Assembly: GCA_020073445.1 (NCBI GenBank)
Contig: JAIQFE010000021.1
Location: 40,816 to 104,815, forward strand
DNA: 64,000 nt
Source: Terriglobia bacterium
Lineage (GTDB): Bacteria > Acidobacteriota > Terriglobia > Bryobacterales > Bryobacteraceae
Reading direction: 5' to 3'
The position numbers and the translations under genes were made by a program. A model generated the notes under the pieces. It was not told the DNA's origin, did no database searches, and saw only the letters and a program-made list of their open reading frames with translations. This document shows, piece after piece, positions 18,249-26,682 of the stretch (position 1 is the stretch's first letter; each line of letters opens with the position of its first letter).

Positions 18249-19192
18249 TGCGAGCTTTGATTACAGGTGCGAGTGGTTTCTGCGCCAAACATCTTGCCGC
18301 GCTTCTGCGAGCGGAAGGCACGGTTCGAATCGCAGGTTCGGATATCACCGACCATTCGCCGAAGAACACCGCGATCGACGACTATTATCGTGCTGACGTA
18401 TCGGATCTGGACCAGATGGCCGGGTTGGTCAAAATGTTCCAGCCGGAGATGCTGTTTCATCTTGCGGGCACGGCGCTGGGATCGTCTGCATCCGCTCAGC
18501 AAGTCTCGCCCAGAAACACTTTCCTGGTGAACACGATGGGGGCGGTAAACGTACTTGAAGCGGTCCGGATGCATGCCCCGAACTGCAGAGTTCTATTAGT
18601 GGGATCGGCGGCCGAATACGGCAGCGTGCCGCAGCCGGAGCTGCCGGCCTCGGAAGAGCGGCTCTGCCGCCCCGTGGGAACGTACGGCGCATCAAAGCTC
18701 GCCGCGACGTTGGCTGGCAAAGAATACGCCCAGAAATTCGGAATGAAAGTGGTGATGGCCCGACCCTTCAACATCATCGGACCGGGTATGCCGCGCGATC
18801 TGGTGGTCGGTGCCCTGGCGTCTCGTGCCAAGGAGGCGCTGGCCAGCTCGACCGATGCCGTCGTAAAAGCGGGCGATCTTTCGCCCGAACGGGACTTCAT
18901 CGCGGTGGAAGATGTGGTGCGCGCGTACGTCCGGTTGCTGGAAGGAAATCACTGGGGCGAGGTGTTCAACGTCTGCTCCGGCCGGCCGCACTCGATCCAG
19001 CACGTCGCAGAGGTCCTGTTCTCGCATTCTCCGCGGCGCATTACTTTACAGACAGACAAATCTTTAGCGCAATCCTCGGTTCATTCGATGTATGGAAGCT
19101 TCGAAAAAGCACATCGTGCAATTGCCTTTACCCCGAACGTCAGCCTGGAATCTTCGCTCGCGGCCGTGTGGAGCACGGCCATGTCGGCTTAA
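18248..19192 (+). CDS. NAD(P)-dependent sugar epimerase/dehydratase, possibly GDP-4-keto-6-deoxymannose reductase-like
   Basis: The start ATG 18248 shares a base with the previous stop; the frame is open further upstream but that part is overlap. The 314-residue short-chain dehydrogenase has the NAD motif RALITGASGFCAKHLAALL at residue 2. The catalytic Ser/Tyr/Lys set is VGSAAEYGS near 118 and YGASKLAA near 146, followed by MARPFNIIGPGMP. Length and motifs resemble Rmd (GDP-6-deoxy-lyxo-4-hexulose reductase) and GMD relatives. Paired with the nucleotidyltransferase before it, a 6-deoxyhexose pathway is likely, but the product sugar is not certain. Confidence 0.87.
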   Translation: MRALITGASGFCAKHLAALLRAEGTVRIAGSDITDHSPKNTAIDDYYRADVSDLDQMAGLVKMFQPEMLFHLAGTALGSSASAQQVSPRNTFLVNTMGAVNVLEAVRMHAPNCRVLLVGSAAEYGSVPQPELPASEERLCRPVGTYGASKLAATLAGKEYAQKFGMKVVMARPFNIIGPGMPRDLVVGALASRAKEALASSTDAVVKAGDLSPERDFIAVEDVVRAYVRLLEGNHWGEVFNVCSGRPHSIQHVAEVLFSHSPRRITLQTDKSLAQSSVHSMYGSFEKAHRAIAFTPNVSLESSLAAVWSTAMSA

Positions 19193-19196
19193 CTAA

Positions 19197-20306
19197 ATGC
19201 GACTCGCCATTCTTATGCCGTTGACGGTCACGTGGTCGCGAGAAGTCGCGGTCCAGCTCGCCGGCCTCGGCCACGAAGTTCACGCTATCGATTTCGAGCG
19301 CGAGGTGCATGGCAACTACCTTCGGGACCGTGAGGACATTCATGCTCCCGCGATCAATCGCCTCAAGCGGGCGATTGCCGGCATCCACACGATCCCGGGT
19401 AAGAGCGTTTCGCAGATGCGCTACGCGATGTACGCCCCGCGCCTGGCGAAAATATTCCGGGACATCAAAGCCGATACGTTGCTGACGCTGTGGGGCGGCG
19501 GTTTCGCAGCGATCGCGTACCTCAGCGGAATCCGGCCGTACGCCGTGTTCGTCGGCGGCGGCGACATCCTGCGAGTTTCGGGGATTCAGAAAGCCGTCAG
19601 CAAAAAGGCGCTGTCGAAAGCGTCGGTGGTCCTGGCGAATGGTGACTTCTTTGCCCGCCGAACGCAGGAATTCGCGCCCAATGCTTCCGTGGTGCCTCTG
19701 TACTATGGGATCGATCCATCCAGGTTTACGCCGGGCAATCCGCCGGCCAGCCCGGTGGTCATCCTCTGCACGCGCGGCTTTTCGAGGCCCTACAACAACG
19801 GATACGTGATTCAAGCGCTCGCCACTATGCCAGCGAATGTGCCCGACTTTCGGATGGTGTTCACGTCGGCTGGCGAGACCTTGGAGGAGACCAAGACGCT
19901 CGCGGATTCCATTCTGTCTTCCGAGATGCGTGCGCGGGTGAAATTCCTCAATGGCGTTACCGATGATGCGATGCTGGAGAATCTGCAACGGGCGCACGTT
20001 TATACGTCAGCTTCGTTGTACGACGGCACGTCAATTTCACTGCTCGAGGCTTTTTCCTGCGGACTGTTTCCCGTGGTTTCCGACATTCCGGCAAATACGG
20101 AATGGATTCGCGACGGCGGCTGCGGCGGCACTCTGTTCCCGCTAAACGACGCGCCGGCGTACGGATGCGCGCTGGCTCAGGCGATCCAAGATGCCGATGT
20201 GCGAGCGCGGGCAGCCGTGCAGAACCGTCAGGTAATTTTCGATCGAGCCGATAGCCGCAAGACCATCGCTAACTTGGCCTCGATACTGAAGGGGGTCCGA
20301 TCGTGA
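19197..20306 (+). CDS. Family 4 glycosyltransferase
   Basis: This 369-residue GT-B protein opens RLAILMPLTVTWSREVA. GFAAIAYLSGIRPYAVFVGG near residue 102 and LYYGIDPSRFTPG near 168 are typical of GT4 enzymes. The donor domain has VILCTRGFSRPYNNGYVIQA near 187 and TSASLYDGTSISLLEAFSCG near 272, with the glutamate in the usual place. It begins four bases after the reductase gene and overlaps the dehydratase-like gene by four bases. Sugar unknown. Confidence 0.9.
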   Translation: MRLAILMPLTVTWSREVAVQLAGLGHEVHAIDFEREVHGNYLRDREDIHAPAINRLKRAIAGIHTIPGKSVSQMRYAMYAPRLAKIFRDIKADTLLTLWGGGFAAIAYLSGIRPYAVFVGGGDILRVSGIQKAVSKKALSKASVVLANGDFFARRTQEFAPNASVVPLYYGIDPSRFTPGNPPASPVVILCTRGFSRPYNNGYVIQALATMPANVPDFRMVFTSAGETLEETKTLADSILSSEMRARVKFLNGVTDDAMLENLQRAHVYTSASLYDGTSISLLEAFSCGLFPVVSDIPANTEWIRDGGCGGTLFPLNDAPAYGCALAQAIQDADVRARAAVQNRQVIFDRADSRKTIANLASILKGVRS

Positions 20307-21547
20307 CGCGAGCGATCTTGGATCAACACGCGACCCGTTACTCTGCGATCGACTGGTCGGAAGTCGCGACCGGCCGGCCCTCGGACTTGTTCGAGCAGGA
20401 CTGGCGTGAGCGTCGGTCCGAAATCGACGCGGCCATCCGGGGCCGCCGCTTGCTGGTGATCGGCGGGGCAGGCAGCATTGGTTCGGCTACGGTCAAACTG
20501 GTCGCGGATTTCAAGCCCCAGGCGCTGCACGTTGTCGATCCAAACGAAAACAACCTGGCGGAACTGGTGCGTGACCTCCGGAGCCGTGAACAAGGCCTCG
20601 ACGTTCGGGACTTCCGGACGCTTCCCATCGACTTCGGTTCGCCCATCATGCGCCGATTTGTGGCGAGCGAGGCTCCTTACGATCTGATCCTGAACTTCGC
20701 GGCGATCAAGCATGTTCGTTCCGAAAAAGACACGTGCTCGCTGCTGCAGATGCTGGAGACCAACGTCATCAAGCCGGCGCGTTTCCTGCAATGGATGCGC
20801 GATCGTGGCACGGACTCTGCCTACTTCAGTATCTCGACCGACAAAGCAGCGAATCCCGTGAATCTGATGGGCGCCAGCAAGCGTTTGATGGAGCATGTTC
20901 TCTTCGCGGACGGCCTCGGCTCGCGCCGCATGTCGTCGCGCTTCGCAAATGTGGCGTTTTCCGACGGAAGCCTGCTCGCCGGCTTCATCAAGCGTCTTGA
21001 AAAACGCCAGCCGATTGCCTGCCCCGAGGAAACGCGTCGATTCTTTATTTCGATGCGCGAGGCGGGTGAGATTTGCGTTCTTGCGGCTGCATGCGCCCCC
21101 AACCGATCGATCGCGATCCCGCGCATGGATTCCGAGAAGGATTTGCGGACCCTGGATCAGATCGCCGCGACGTTCCTGAGTCTGCAAGGATTCGAGCCAC
21201 GTATCTATCGCGATGAACAGGAAGCACGGATGAAGACCGGCGATGATCTGCGTAGCGGGTACTACCCGCTTTTGTTGACACCGCTCGATACCGCCGGTGA
21301 GAAAGCCTACGAAGAGTTTGTCGGCGAAGGCGAAGAGGTGGACGAATTCGGCATGTTCAACTTGCTTGCGGTTCGTTACGCGGCAGCGCCGGCCGAAGCC
21401 GTGGCGACGTTTGTCGATGAAGTGGCAAAACTGATCGCGGAGCCGAACAGCACCATTGAGAAACAGGATCTTGTTCAGATGATGGGCGTCGTGGTGCCGG
21501 AACTGCGGCACAACGAACAGCGCACCCATCTCGATCAGCGGATGTAA
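20303..21547 (+). CDS. CapD/FlaA1-type nucleotide-sugar 4,6-dehydratase-like protein, soluble form
   Basis: This 414-residue protein starts at GTG 20303, overlapping the previous stop. It has the Rossmann motif LLVIGGAGSIGSATVKL near residue 49, then LNFAAIKHVRSEKD near 131 and ISTDKAANPVNLMGASKRLM near 175. These are the catalytic-region signatures of the Polysacc_synt_2 family (UDP-GlcNAc 4,6-dehydratases and relatives). No transmembrane domain precedes the enzyme, unlike the protein at 24762-26675. Such enzymes make the 4-keto-6-deoxy intermediate for amino-deoxysugars such as QuiNAc, FucNAc or bacillosamine. Residues 1-45 and the last 100 residues are less familiar, so the substrate may differ. 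Confidence 0.86.
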   Translation: MTRAILDQHATRYSAIDWSEVATGRPSDLFEQDWRERRSEIDAAIRGRRLLVIGGAGSIGSATVKLVADFKPQALHVVDPNENNLAELVRDLRSREQGLDVRDFRTLPIDFGSPIMRRFVASEAPYDLILNFAAIKHVRSEKDTCSLLQMLETNVIKPARFLQWMRDRGTDSAYFSISTDKAANPVNLMGASKRLMEHVLFADGLGSRRMSSRFANVAFSDGSLLAGFIKRLEKRQPIACPEETRRFFISMREAGEICVLAAACAPNRSIAIPRMDSEKDLRTLDQIAATFLSLQGFEPRIYRDEQEARMKTGDDLRSGYYPLLLTPLDTAGEKAYEEFVGEGEEVDEFGMFNLLAVRYAAAPAEAVATFVDEVAKLIAEPNSTIEKQDLVQMMGVVVPELRHNEQRTHLDQRM

Positions 21548-21573
21548 TTCCCCATCTCGGGCTAAGAACAATC

Positions 21574-23010
21574 GTGGGACACCCGTTAGAACGTCTTTAT
21601 CCCTATGTACCCGTTTGGGCGCAGAATCTCGGGATCACTATGTACGGCTTCATGTACCGGCGGGAGCGTCTGGGCGGACGTTTTGATGAACACGTGCGGG
21701 GCTTTCTACAGCGCGACCGGTGCTCACAGCAGGAAATGCAGAGTTATGTCGACTGGCGCCTGCGCTCGGTGCTAACCCTGGCCTTCGACCAAGTACCCTA
21801 CTATCGCCGGAAGTGGCAGGCGGCGGGCCTCACGCGCAGCGATCTTGCGGCTTTCCGGCAGCAGGATTTGTCGGGACTGCCGTTCACGCCGAAGGAAGAT
21901 CTTCGAAAAGATCCTGAAGATTTCCTGGCTGGCAACATCGCCAAGAGAAATCTGCATCGCTACTACAGCAGCGGGAGCACCGGAACCCCGATCCAATCGA
22001 TCTACAGCACCGATGCACATCGTCACTTCTTCGCGGCCCGCGAAGTACGGTCGTTCGGATGGGCAGGAAGCAGTATGAAAGTCCCACGCTCGATGCTCGG
22101 CGGGCGCATGATCGTTCCGTCGGCTCAATCGCGGGGGCCCGTGTATCGTTACAACCTGGCGGAGCGGCAGGTGTATTTCACCGCGTACCACCTGAGCCCG
22201 CGCAATGTTCCCAGCTACGTCGAAGGCCTCAATCGTTATCGTCCAAGTCTGCTGACCGGGTACGCGTATTCGCACTATCTGTTGGCGCGGCTGATGCTCG
22301 ACCAAGGACTGAAGCTGGATTACCAACCGCAGGCGATCGTTCTGTCGAGCGAAAAACTGACTCCGGAAATGAAGACCGTGATTCGCCAGGCTTTCGGAGC
22401 TCGAGCCTACGAGGAGTACGGAGCTGTGGAGCAATGCGCTCTGGCCACCGAGTGCGAACACGGCAGCTTGCATGTGAACTCCGATTTCGGAATTGTCGAG
22501 ATTCTTGACGACGAGGACAAGCCGGTTCCGCCTGGAGTGGACGGCCGGCTGGTTTGCACGGGTCTTATCAATGACGCTCAACCGCTGATCCGGTATGACA
22601 TCGGCGACATCGGCGCCTGGTCCGAAAATGCTTGCCCGTGCGGCCGAAAGCAACTGCCGGTATTGAAAGACCTGGTGGGCCGTTTGGAGGATGCCGTCAT
22701 CGGTCCGGACGGAACGGAGATGGTGCGGTTCCACGGAATTTTCGTCGGCATGCCTAATGTGCTGGAAGGGCAAATCGTTCAGCAGCGAATTGACCTGCTG
22801 CGTGTCCGCGTGGTCGTGACGGATGGCTTCGGACCCGAAGACGAAAAAGCGATTCGCCACAGAATCACCAAGGAACGCCTGCACGGCATGAACGTAGAGA
22901 TCGAGCGGGTGCCGGAACTCGAACGCACCGGCCGGCGCAAATTCCGGGCCGTGATATCCATGTTGACGCCCGAACAACGCAGCTTGGCTCGCGCGAACGG
23001 ACGGAGCTGA
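21574..23010 (+). CDS. Phenylacetate-CoA-ligase-like adenylate-forming protein (CapK/PaaK family)
   Basis: This 478-residue protein starts at GTG 21574; the N-terminus HPLERLYPYVPVWAQNLGI matches the typical start of CapK-like proteins, which supports that start. The ATP-binding loop is RYYSSGSTGTPIQSIY near residue 130, followed by YEEYGAVEQCALATECEHG near 280 and LIRYDIGDIGAWSENACPCG near 335. The family adenylates carboxylic acids. In capsule clusters its members have unknown roles, probably activating an acyl group that decorates the glycan. The two cysteines in ACPCG are as in PaaK-like relatives. Confidence 0.9.
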   Translation: MGHPLERLYPYVPVWAQNLGITMYGFMYRRERLGGRFDEHVRGFLQRDRCSQQEMQSYVDWRLRSVLTLAFDQVPYYRRKWQAAGLTRSDLAAFRQQDLSGLPFTPKEDLRKDPEDFLAGNIAKRNLHRYYSSGSTGTPIQSIYSTDAHRHFFAAREVRSFGWAGSSMKVPRSMLGGRMIVPSAQSRGPVYRYNLAERQVYFTAYHLSPRNVPSYVEGLNRYRPSLLTGYAYSHYLLARLMLDQGLKLDYQPQAIVLSSEKLTPEMKTVIRQAFGARAYEEYGAVEQCALATECEHGSLHVNSDFGIVEILDDEDKPVPPGVDGRLVCTGLINDAQPLIRYDIGDIGAWSENACPCGRKQLPVLKDLVGRLEDAVIGPDGTEMVRFHGIFVGMPNVLEGQIVQQRIDLLRVRVVVTDGFGPEDEKAIRHRITKERLHGMNVEIERVPELERTGRRKFRAVISMLTPEQRSLARANGRS

Positions 23011-23012
23011 CC

Positions 23013-24062
23013 ATGAGCGATTCAGTCACCGTCATCATCCCGTGCAGGAATGAGGCGAAACACATTCGGCTCTTCCTGGAAGGCCTGGTCCGGCAGGAAA
23101 CAGCCGGGCTGCCCTGGGAAGTGATTATCGCGGACGGTATGAGCACGGACGGAACATGCGATGTCCTGCGTGAGTGCTGCGTGCGTGAGCCGCGGATTCG
23201 CGTGATCGACAACCCGGCGCAGTCCGTTGCGAGCGGACTGAACGCCGCGATTCGGGTCGCTGCTGGCAACATCATTATCCGCATGGACTGCCACACCGAA
23301 TACGCTCCCGATTACATCCTCAAATGCGTGGAAACCTTGAAGGCGACTGGCGCAGACAATGTCGGCGGACCGGCGCGAACGATCGCGAACAGCCTGATGG
23401 CGAAAGCGATCAGCGCAGCGTATCACAGCCCGTTTTCAACCGGCGGCGCCAAGTTCCACAACGAAAACTACGAAGGCTCTGTGGATACGGTGACCTACGG
23501 TTGCTGGTACAAGAGCAAACTCGAAGAGCTCGGACTGTTTGACGAGATGCTGATCCGCAATCAGGACGACGAGTTCAATCTTCGCCTGACCCGCGCCGGA
23601 GGCGTCATCTGGCAGTCGCCGGCGATCGTCTCTTTCTATCACGCGCGTAGCGACCTGCGCTCCTTGTTCCGGCAATACATGCAGTACGGCTTCTGGAAAG
23701 TGCTCGTGATTCGAAAGCACAGGGTGCCAGGTTCGTGGCGTCACCTGGTTCCGGGCGTGTTTAGCCTGTGCAATCTGGTGGCACTGATCGCGTGCGTGGT
23801 GGCCATCATCGTTCAGAGTTCTTTCTACCTGACTGTCATTGGGTCGGTCTGGGGAGCGAGTCTGGGGCTTTACGCGATCGCATGTTTAGGAGCTTCGTCG
23901 ATCGCGACCAAGCGTTACGGCTGGTCGATCTTTCCGTTGCTCCCGGCGGCGTTCGTCACGTTTCACGTGTCCTATGGGCTCGGCTTTCTCTTCGGGATGG
24001 CCTATTGGTCGCTTCATAAACCGGCGCAGGGTGGACGCGCCTTCACCAAGCTAAGCCGTTAG
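23013..24062 (+). CDS. Family 2 glycosyltransferase, ExoA-like, membrane-associated
   Basis: This 349-residue GT2 resembles the succinoglycan transferase ExoA. It opens VTVIIPCRNEAKHIRLFLEG and has IIADGMSTDGTCDVL near residue 42, IRMDCHTEYAPDYILKC near 90 and NQDDEFNLRLTRAGG near 185. The C-terminal third (about 250-340) contains three or four hydrophobic segments, so the enzyme probably sits at the inner membrane. It begins two bases after the CapK-like gene and ends one base before the next methyltransferase gene. Confidence 0.92.
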   Translation: MSDSVTVIIPCRNEAKHIRLFLEGLVRQETAGLPWEVIIADGMSTDGTCDVLRECCVREPRIRVIDNPAQSVASGLNAAIRVAAGNIIIRMDCHTEYAPDYILKCVETLKATGADNVGGPARTIANSLMAKAISAAYHSPFSTGGAKFHNENYEGSVDTVTYGCWYKSKLEELGLFDEMLIRNQDDEFNLRLTRAGGVIWQSPAIVSFYHARSDLRSLFRQYMQYGFWKVLVIRKHRVPGSWRHLVPGVFSLCNLVALIACVVAIIVQSSFYLTVIGSVWGASLGLYAIACLGASSIATKRYGWSIFPLLPAAFVTFHVSYGLGFLFGMAYWSLHKPAQGGRAFTKLSR

Positions 24063-24063
24063 C

Positions 24064-24765
24064 ATGTCAGCTTCTTCCACAGATCAAGAGATTCAGCGGA
24101 TCCGCGTCGAGTATGAACGGCGCGAGCGGGAAATGCCCGCGAACCGCTATGCGTGGAATCATCCGGAGCATTATTTCCTGCAATGCCAGACGTCGCGCGC
24201 CTGCATCGCCCAATTGGATCGTGCGGGGATGTTCCCGCTGACGGGGCGGCGGATTGCTGATATTGGCTGCGGCTCGGGGCAGTGGTTGCTGGAGTTTTCC
24301 CAGTGGGACGCCCAGTCGCTGGCCGGCATCGACCTGGACGACCGTCGGATCCAGCGTGCCAAGGCTAAAGTGCCTGCCGCCGATTTGCACGCAGGCGATG
24401 CGCGGTCTCTGCCGTGGCAAAACGAATCCTTCGATCTGGTCAGCCAGTTCACGCTTTTCACATCGATTCTCAGCACCCCGATGAAGAAAGACATTGCCGC
24501 GGAGATGATGCGGGTCGTCAAGCCGAATGGCTTGATCCTGTGGAATGATTTCAGAGTCGACAATCCGCGGAATCGCAACGTGGCCGGCATTCGAGCTTCG
24601 GAAATTCGGGCGCTGTTCCCGGGATGCACGGTCGATCTGCACTCGATCACGCTCGCTCCTCCGTTAGCGAGAGTGATCGTTCCGCTCTCCTGGGCGGGCG
24701 CGTTGATGCTGGAAAGTCTGCCGTTCTTGAGAACTCACTACCTGGGAATTATTCGAAAGCCATGA
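24064..24765 (+). CDS. Class I SAM-dependent methyltransferase
   Basis: This 233-residue methyltransferase has motif I at RIADIGCGSGQWLLEFSQW near residue 63, the acidic motif II residue in LAGIDLDDRRIQ, then GDARSLPWQNESFDLVSQF near 112 and VVKPNGLILWNDFR near 154. The last 30 residues (LARVIVPLSWAGALMLESLPF) are hydrophobic and may touch the membrane. It overlaps the next gene by four bases (ATGA). Substrate unknown; one of five methyltransferases in the cluster. Confidence 0.9.
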   Translation: MSASSTDQEIQRIRVEYERREREMPANRYAWNHPEHYFLQCQTSRACIAQLDRAGMFPLTGRRIADIGCGSGQWLLEFSQWDAQSLAGIDLDDRRIQRAKAKVPAADLHAGDARSLPWQNESFDLVSQFTLFTSILSTPMKKDIAAEMMRVVKPNGLILWNDFRVDNPRNRNVAGIRASEIRALFPGCTVDLHSITLAPPLARVIVPLSWAGALMLESLPFLRTHYLGIIRKP

Positions 24766-26675
24766 AGTCACATATGTTTCTCGTCATGAGGCGCGTGTGG
24801 ATCCTGCTGGCCAACAGCGTGTTGATCGTAGCGTCGCTGTGTATCGCCTTCCTGCTGCGGTTCGATTTCAATATCCCCGCATCGGAGCATCAGCACTTAT
24901 GGATGGCGCTGGCGCTGGTGATCCCCATCAAGATGATCGTGTTTTCCTTTACCGGTTTGCACCGTGGCTGGTGGAAGCTGGTGGGAATGCCCGACTTGGT
25001 GCGCGTTCTTCTTGCCAACCTCGCCAGCTTTGCGATGTTCGCTGCGTCGTCTTGGCTGATCCAGGGAAACGCCTTTCCGCGTTCGGTCTATTTCATCGAC
25101 TTCATCGTCTGCTTCCTTGGCACTGGTGGCATGCGTTTTGCGGTTCGCTTCTACAACGAAGTGGTGCTTGGCCAATTTACCAAGCCGCACAGCAAGAATC
25201 TGCTGATTTACGGTGCTGGGCAGGCGGGCGTGACGCTGCTGCGCGAACTGCGCGTGAATCCGAAGCTGGGCCGCGTAGTCGGATTCTTGGATGACGATCC
25301 GCGCAAGAGGAAGCTGGTCCTGTTAGGCCTTCCGGTGTTGGGCAAGGGGCGGGATCTTCCTAAGATCCTGACCAAGCTGAAGGGTCGTGGGCAGGAAATC
25401 GAAGAGATCGTCCTGGCGATTCCTTCCGCCACCGGGCGCCAGATCCGGGACGCGGTCGCGAACGCCAAGGCTGCCGGCGCAAAGTGCAAGATTCTTCCCA
25501 CGATCAGCGAGATGCTGGCGGGAAAGGTCCTGAGCGCCCAGATTCGCGATTTGAGCGTGGGAGATCTGCTGGGCCGCGAACCAGTGCAACTCGAAACTGA
25601 CAAAATCTGGTCGCATCTTGGCGGCAAGGTGGTGATGGTGACCGGTGGTGCCGGCTCCATTGGATCCGAGCTGTGCCGCCAGGTTGCCAAGTTCTATCCC
25701 AAGTGCCTGATCATCTTCGATCAGGCCGAGAGTGAGCTGTACAAGATCGACCTGGAACTTCGTTCTAGTTTCCCGTCCCTGGAAATCATCCCTGCCATCG
25801 GCGACATTCAGGACCCCGAGCGGGTGGATGCGGTCATCCGTACTCACAAGGTCGACTCGGTGTTCCATGCGGCTGCCTACAAGCATGTGCCGATGATGGA
25901 GAGCCATCTCCTGGAAGCGGTCAAGAACAACATCCTGGGAACGTGGAATGTGATCGAAGCGGCCGCGCGTAATCGGGTGGATAGCTTCTTGATGATCTCT
26001 TCCGATAAGGCCGTGAATCCAACCACCATCATGGGATTGACGAAGCGAGCCGCGGAGGTGATCGTATCGGCGATGCCGGTTTCAGAAGCTAACACGAAGT
26101 TCGTCTCCGTACGTTTTGGCAATGTGCTGGGGAGCAACGGCAGCGTGGTTCCGCGCTTCAAGGAACAGATTGCCGCGGGCGGGCCGGTCACCGTGACGCA
26201 CCCGGACATGCGCCGCTACTTCATGACCATTCCGGAGGCGACCCAACTGGTTCTTCAGGCCTCCACCATGGGAACCGGCGGATCTGAGATTTTCGTTCTG
26301 GAAATGGGAGAGCCCGTACGGATCGTGGACTTGGCCCGCAACATGATCCGGTTGTCGGGATTTGAGCCTGACGAAGACATTGAAATCCGGTTTGTCGGTT
26401 TGCGGCCCGGCGAAAAACTTTCCGAAGAATTGATGCTCGAGGGCGAGCTCCTGTTGCCCACTCCCCATAGCAAGATCCATCTCTTCCGTGGCACGCGCCA
26501 GAATTTCGAGATGGTTGAGGCCTGGCTCGGCCAACTGAGACATCTGCTTGAACTACGGGACGAAAGCGCGATCCTGGCGCATCTTACCGATCTGGTTCCC
26601 GAGTATCAAGCGAAGACCAAGAAGATGATCGCCAAAGAGCGCGGAATCCACGTAGCCACAGCGTCGCGATTCTGA
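24762..26675 (+). CDS. Membrane-bound nucleotide-sugar 4,6-dehydratase (CapD/WbpM/FlaA1 family)
   Basis: The start is ATG 24762 (overlap ATGA with the previous stop), giving 637 residues, the usual length for the WbpM/PglF group. Residues 12-130 hold about four membrane segments. A nucleotide-binding domain follows with LLIYGAGQAGVTLLREL near 147, and the catalytic domain has MVTGGAGSIGSELCRQV near 293. The active-site stretches are VFHAAAYKHVPMMESH and MISSDKAVNPTTIMGLTKRA. These enzymes convert UDP-GlcNAc-type substrates into 4-keto-6-deoxy sugars, ready for an aminotransferase such as the DegT protein at 36722. It completes the route to a 4-amino-4,6-dideoxy sugar. Confidence 0.93.
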   Translation: MKSHMFLVMRRVWILLANSVLIVASLCIAFLLRFDFNIPASEHQHLWMALALVIPIKMIVFSFTGLHRGWWKLVGMPDLVRVLLANLASFAMFAASSWLIQGNAFPRSVYFIDFIVCFLGTGGMRFAVRFYNEVVLGQFTKPHSKNLLIYGAGQAGVTLLRELRVNPKLGRVVGFLDDDPRKRKLVLLGLPVLGKGRDLPKILTKLKGRGQEIEEIVLAIPSATGRQIRDAVANAKAAGAKCKILPTISEMLAGKVLSAQIRDLSVGDLLGREPVQLETDKIWSHLGGKVVMVTGGAGSIGSELCRQVAKFYPKCLIIFDQAESELYKIDLELRSSFPSLEIIPAIGDIQDPERVDAVIRTHKVDSVFHAAAYKHVPMMESHLLEAVKNNILGTWNVIEAAARNRVDSFLMISSDKAVNPTTIMGLTKRAAEVIVSAMPVSEANTKFVSVRFGNVLGSNGSVVPRFKEQIAAGGPVTVTHPDMRRYFMTIPEATQLVLQASTMGTGGSEIFVLEMGEPVRIVDLARNMIRLSGFEPDEDIEIRFVGLRPGEKLSEELMLEGELLLPTPHSKIHLFRGTRQNFEMVEAWLGQLRHLLELRDESAILAHLTDLVPEYQAKTKKMIAKERGIHVATASRF

Positions 26676-26682
26676 ACCGCAC

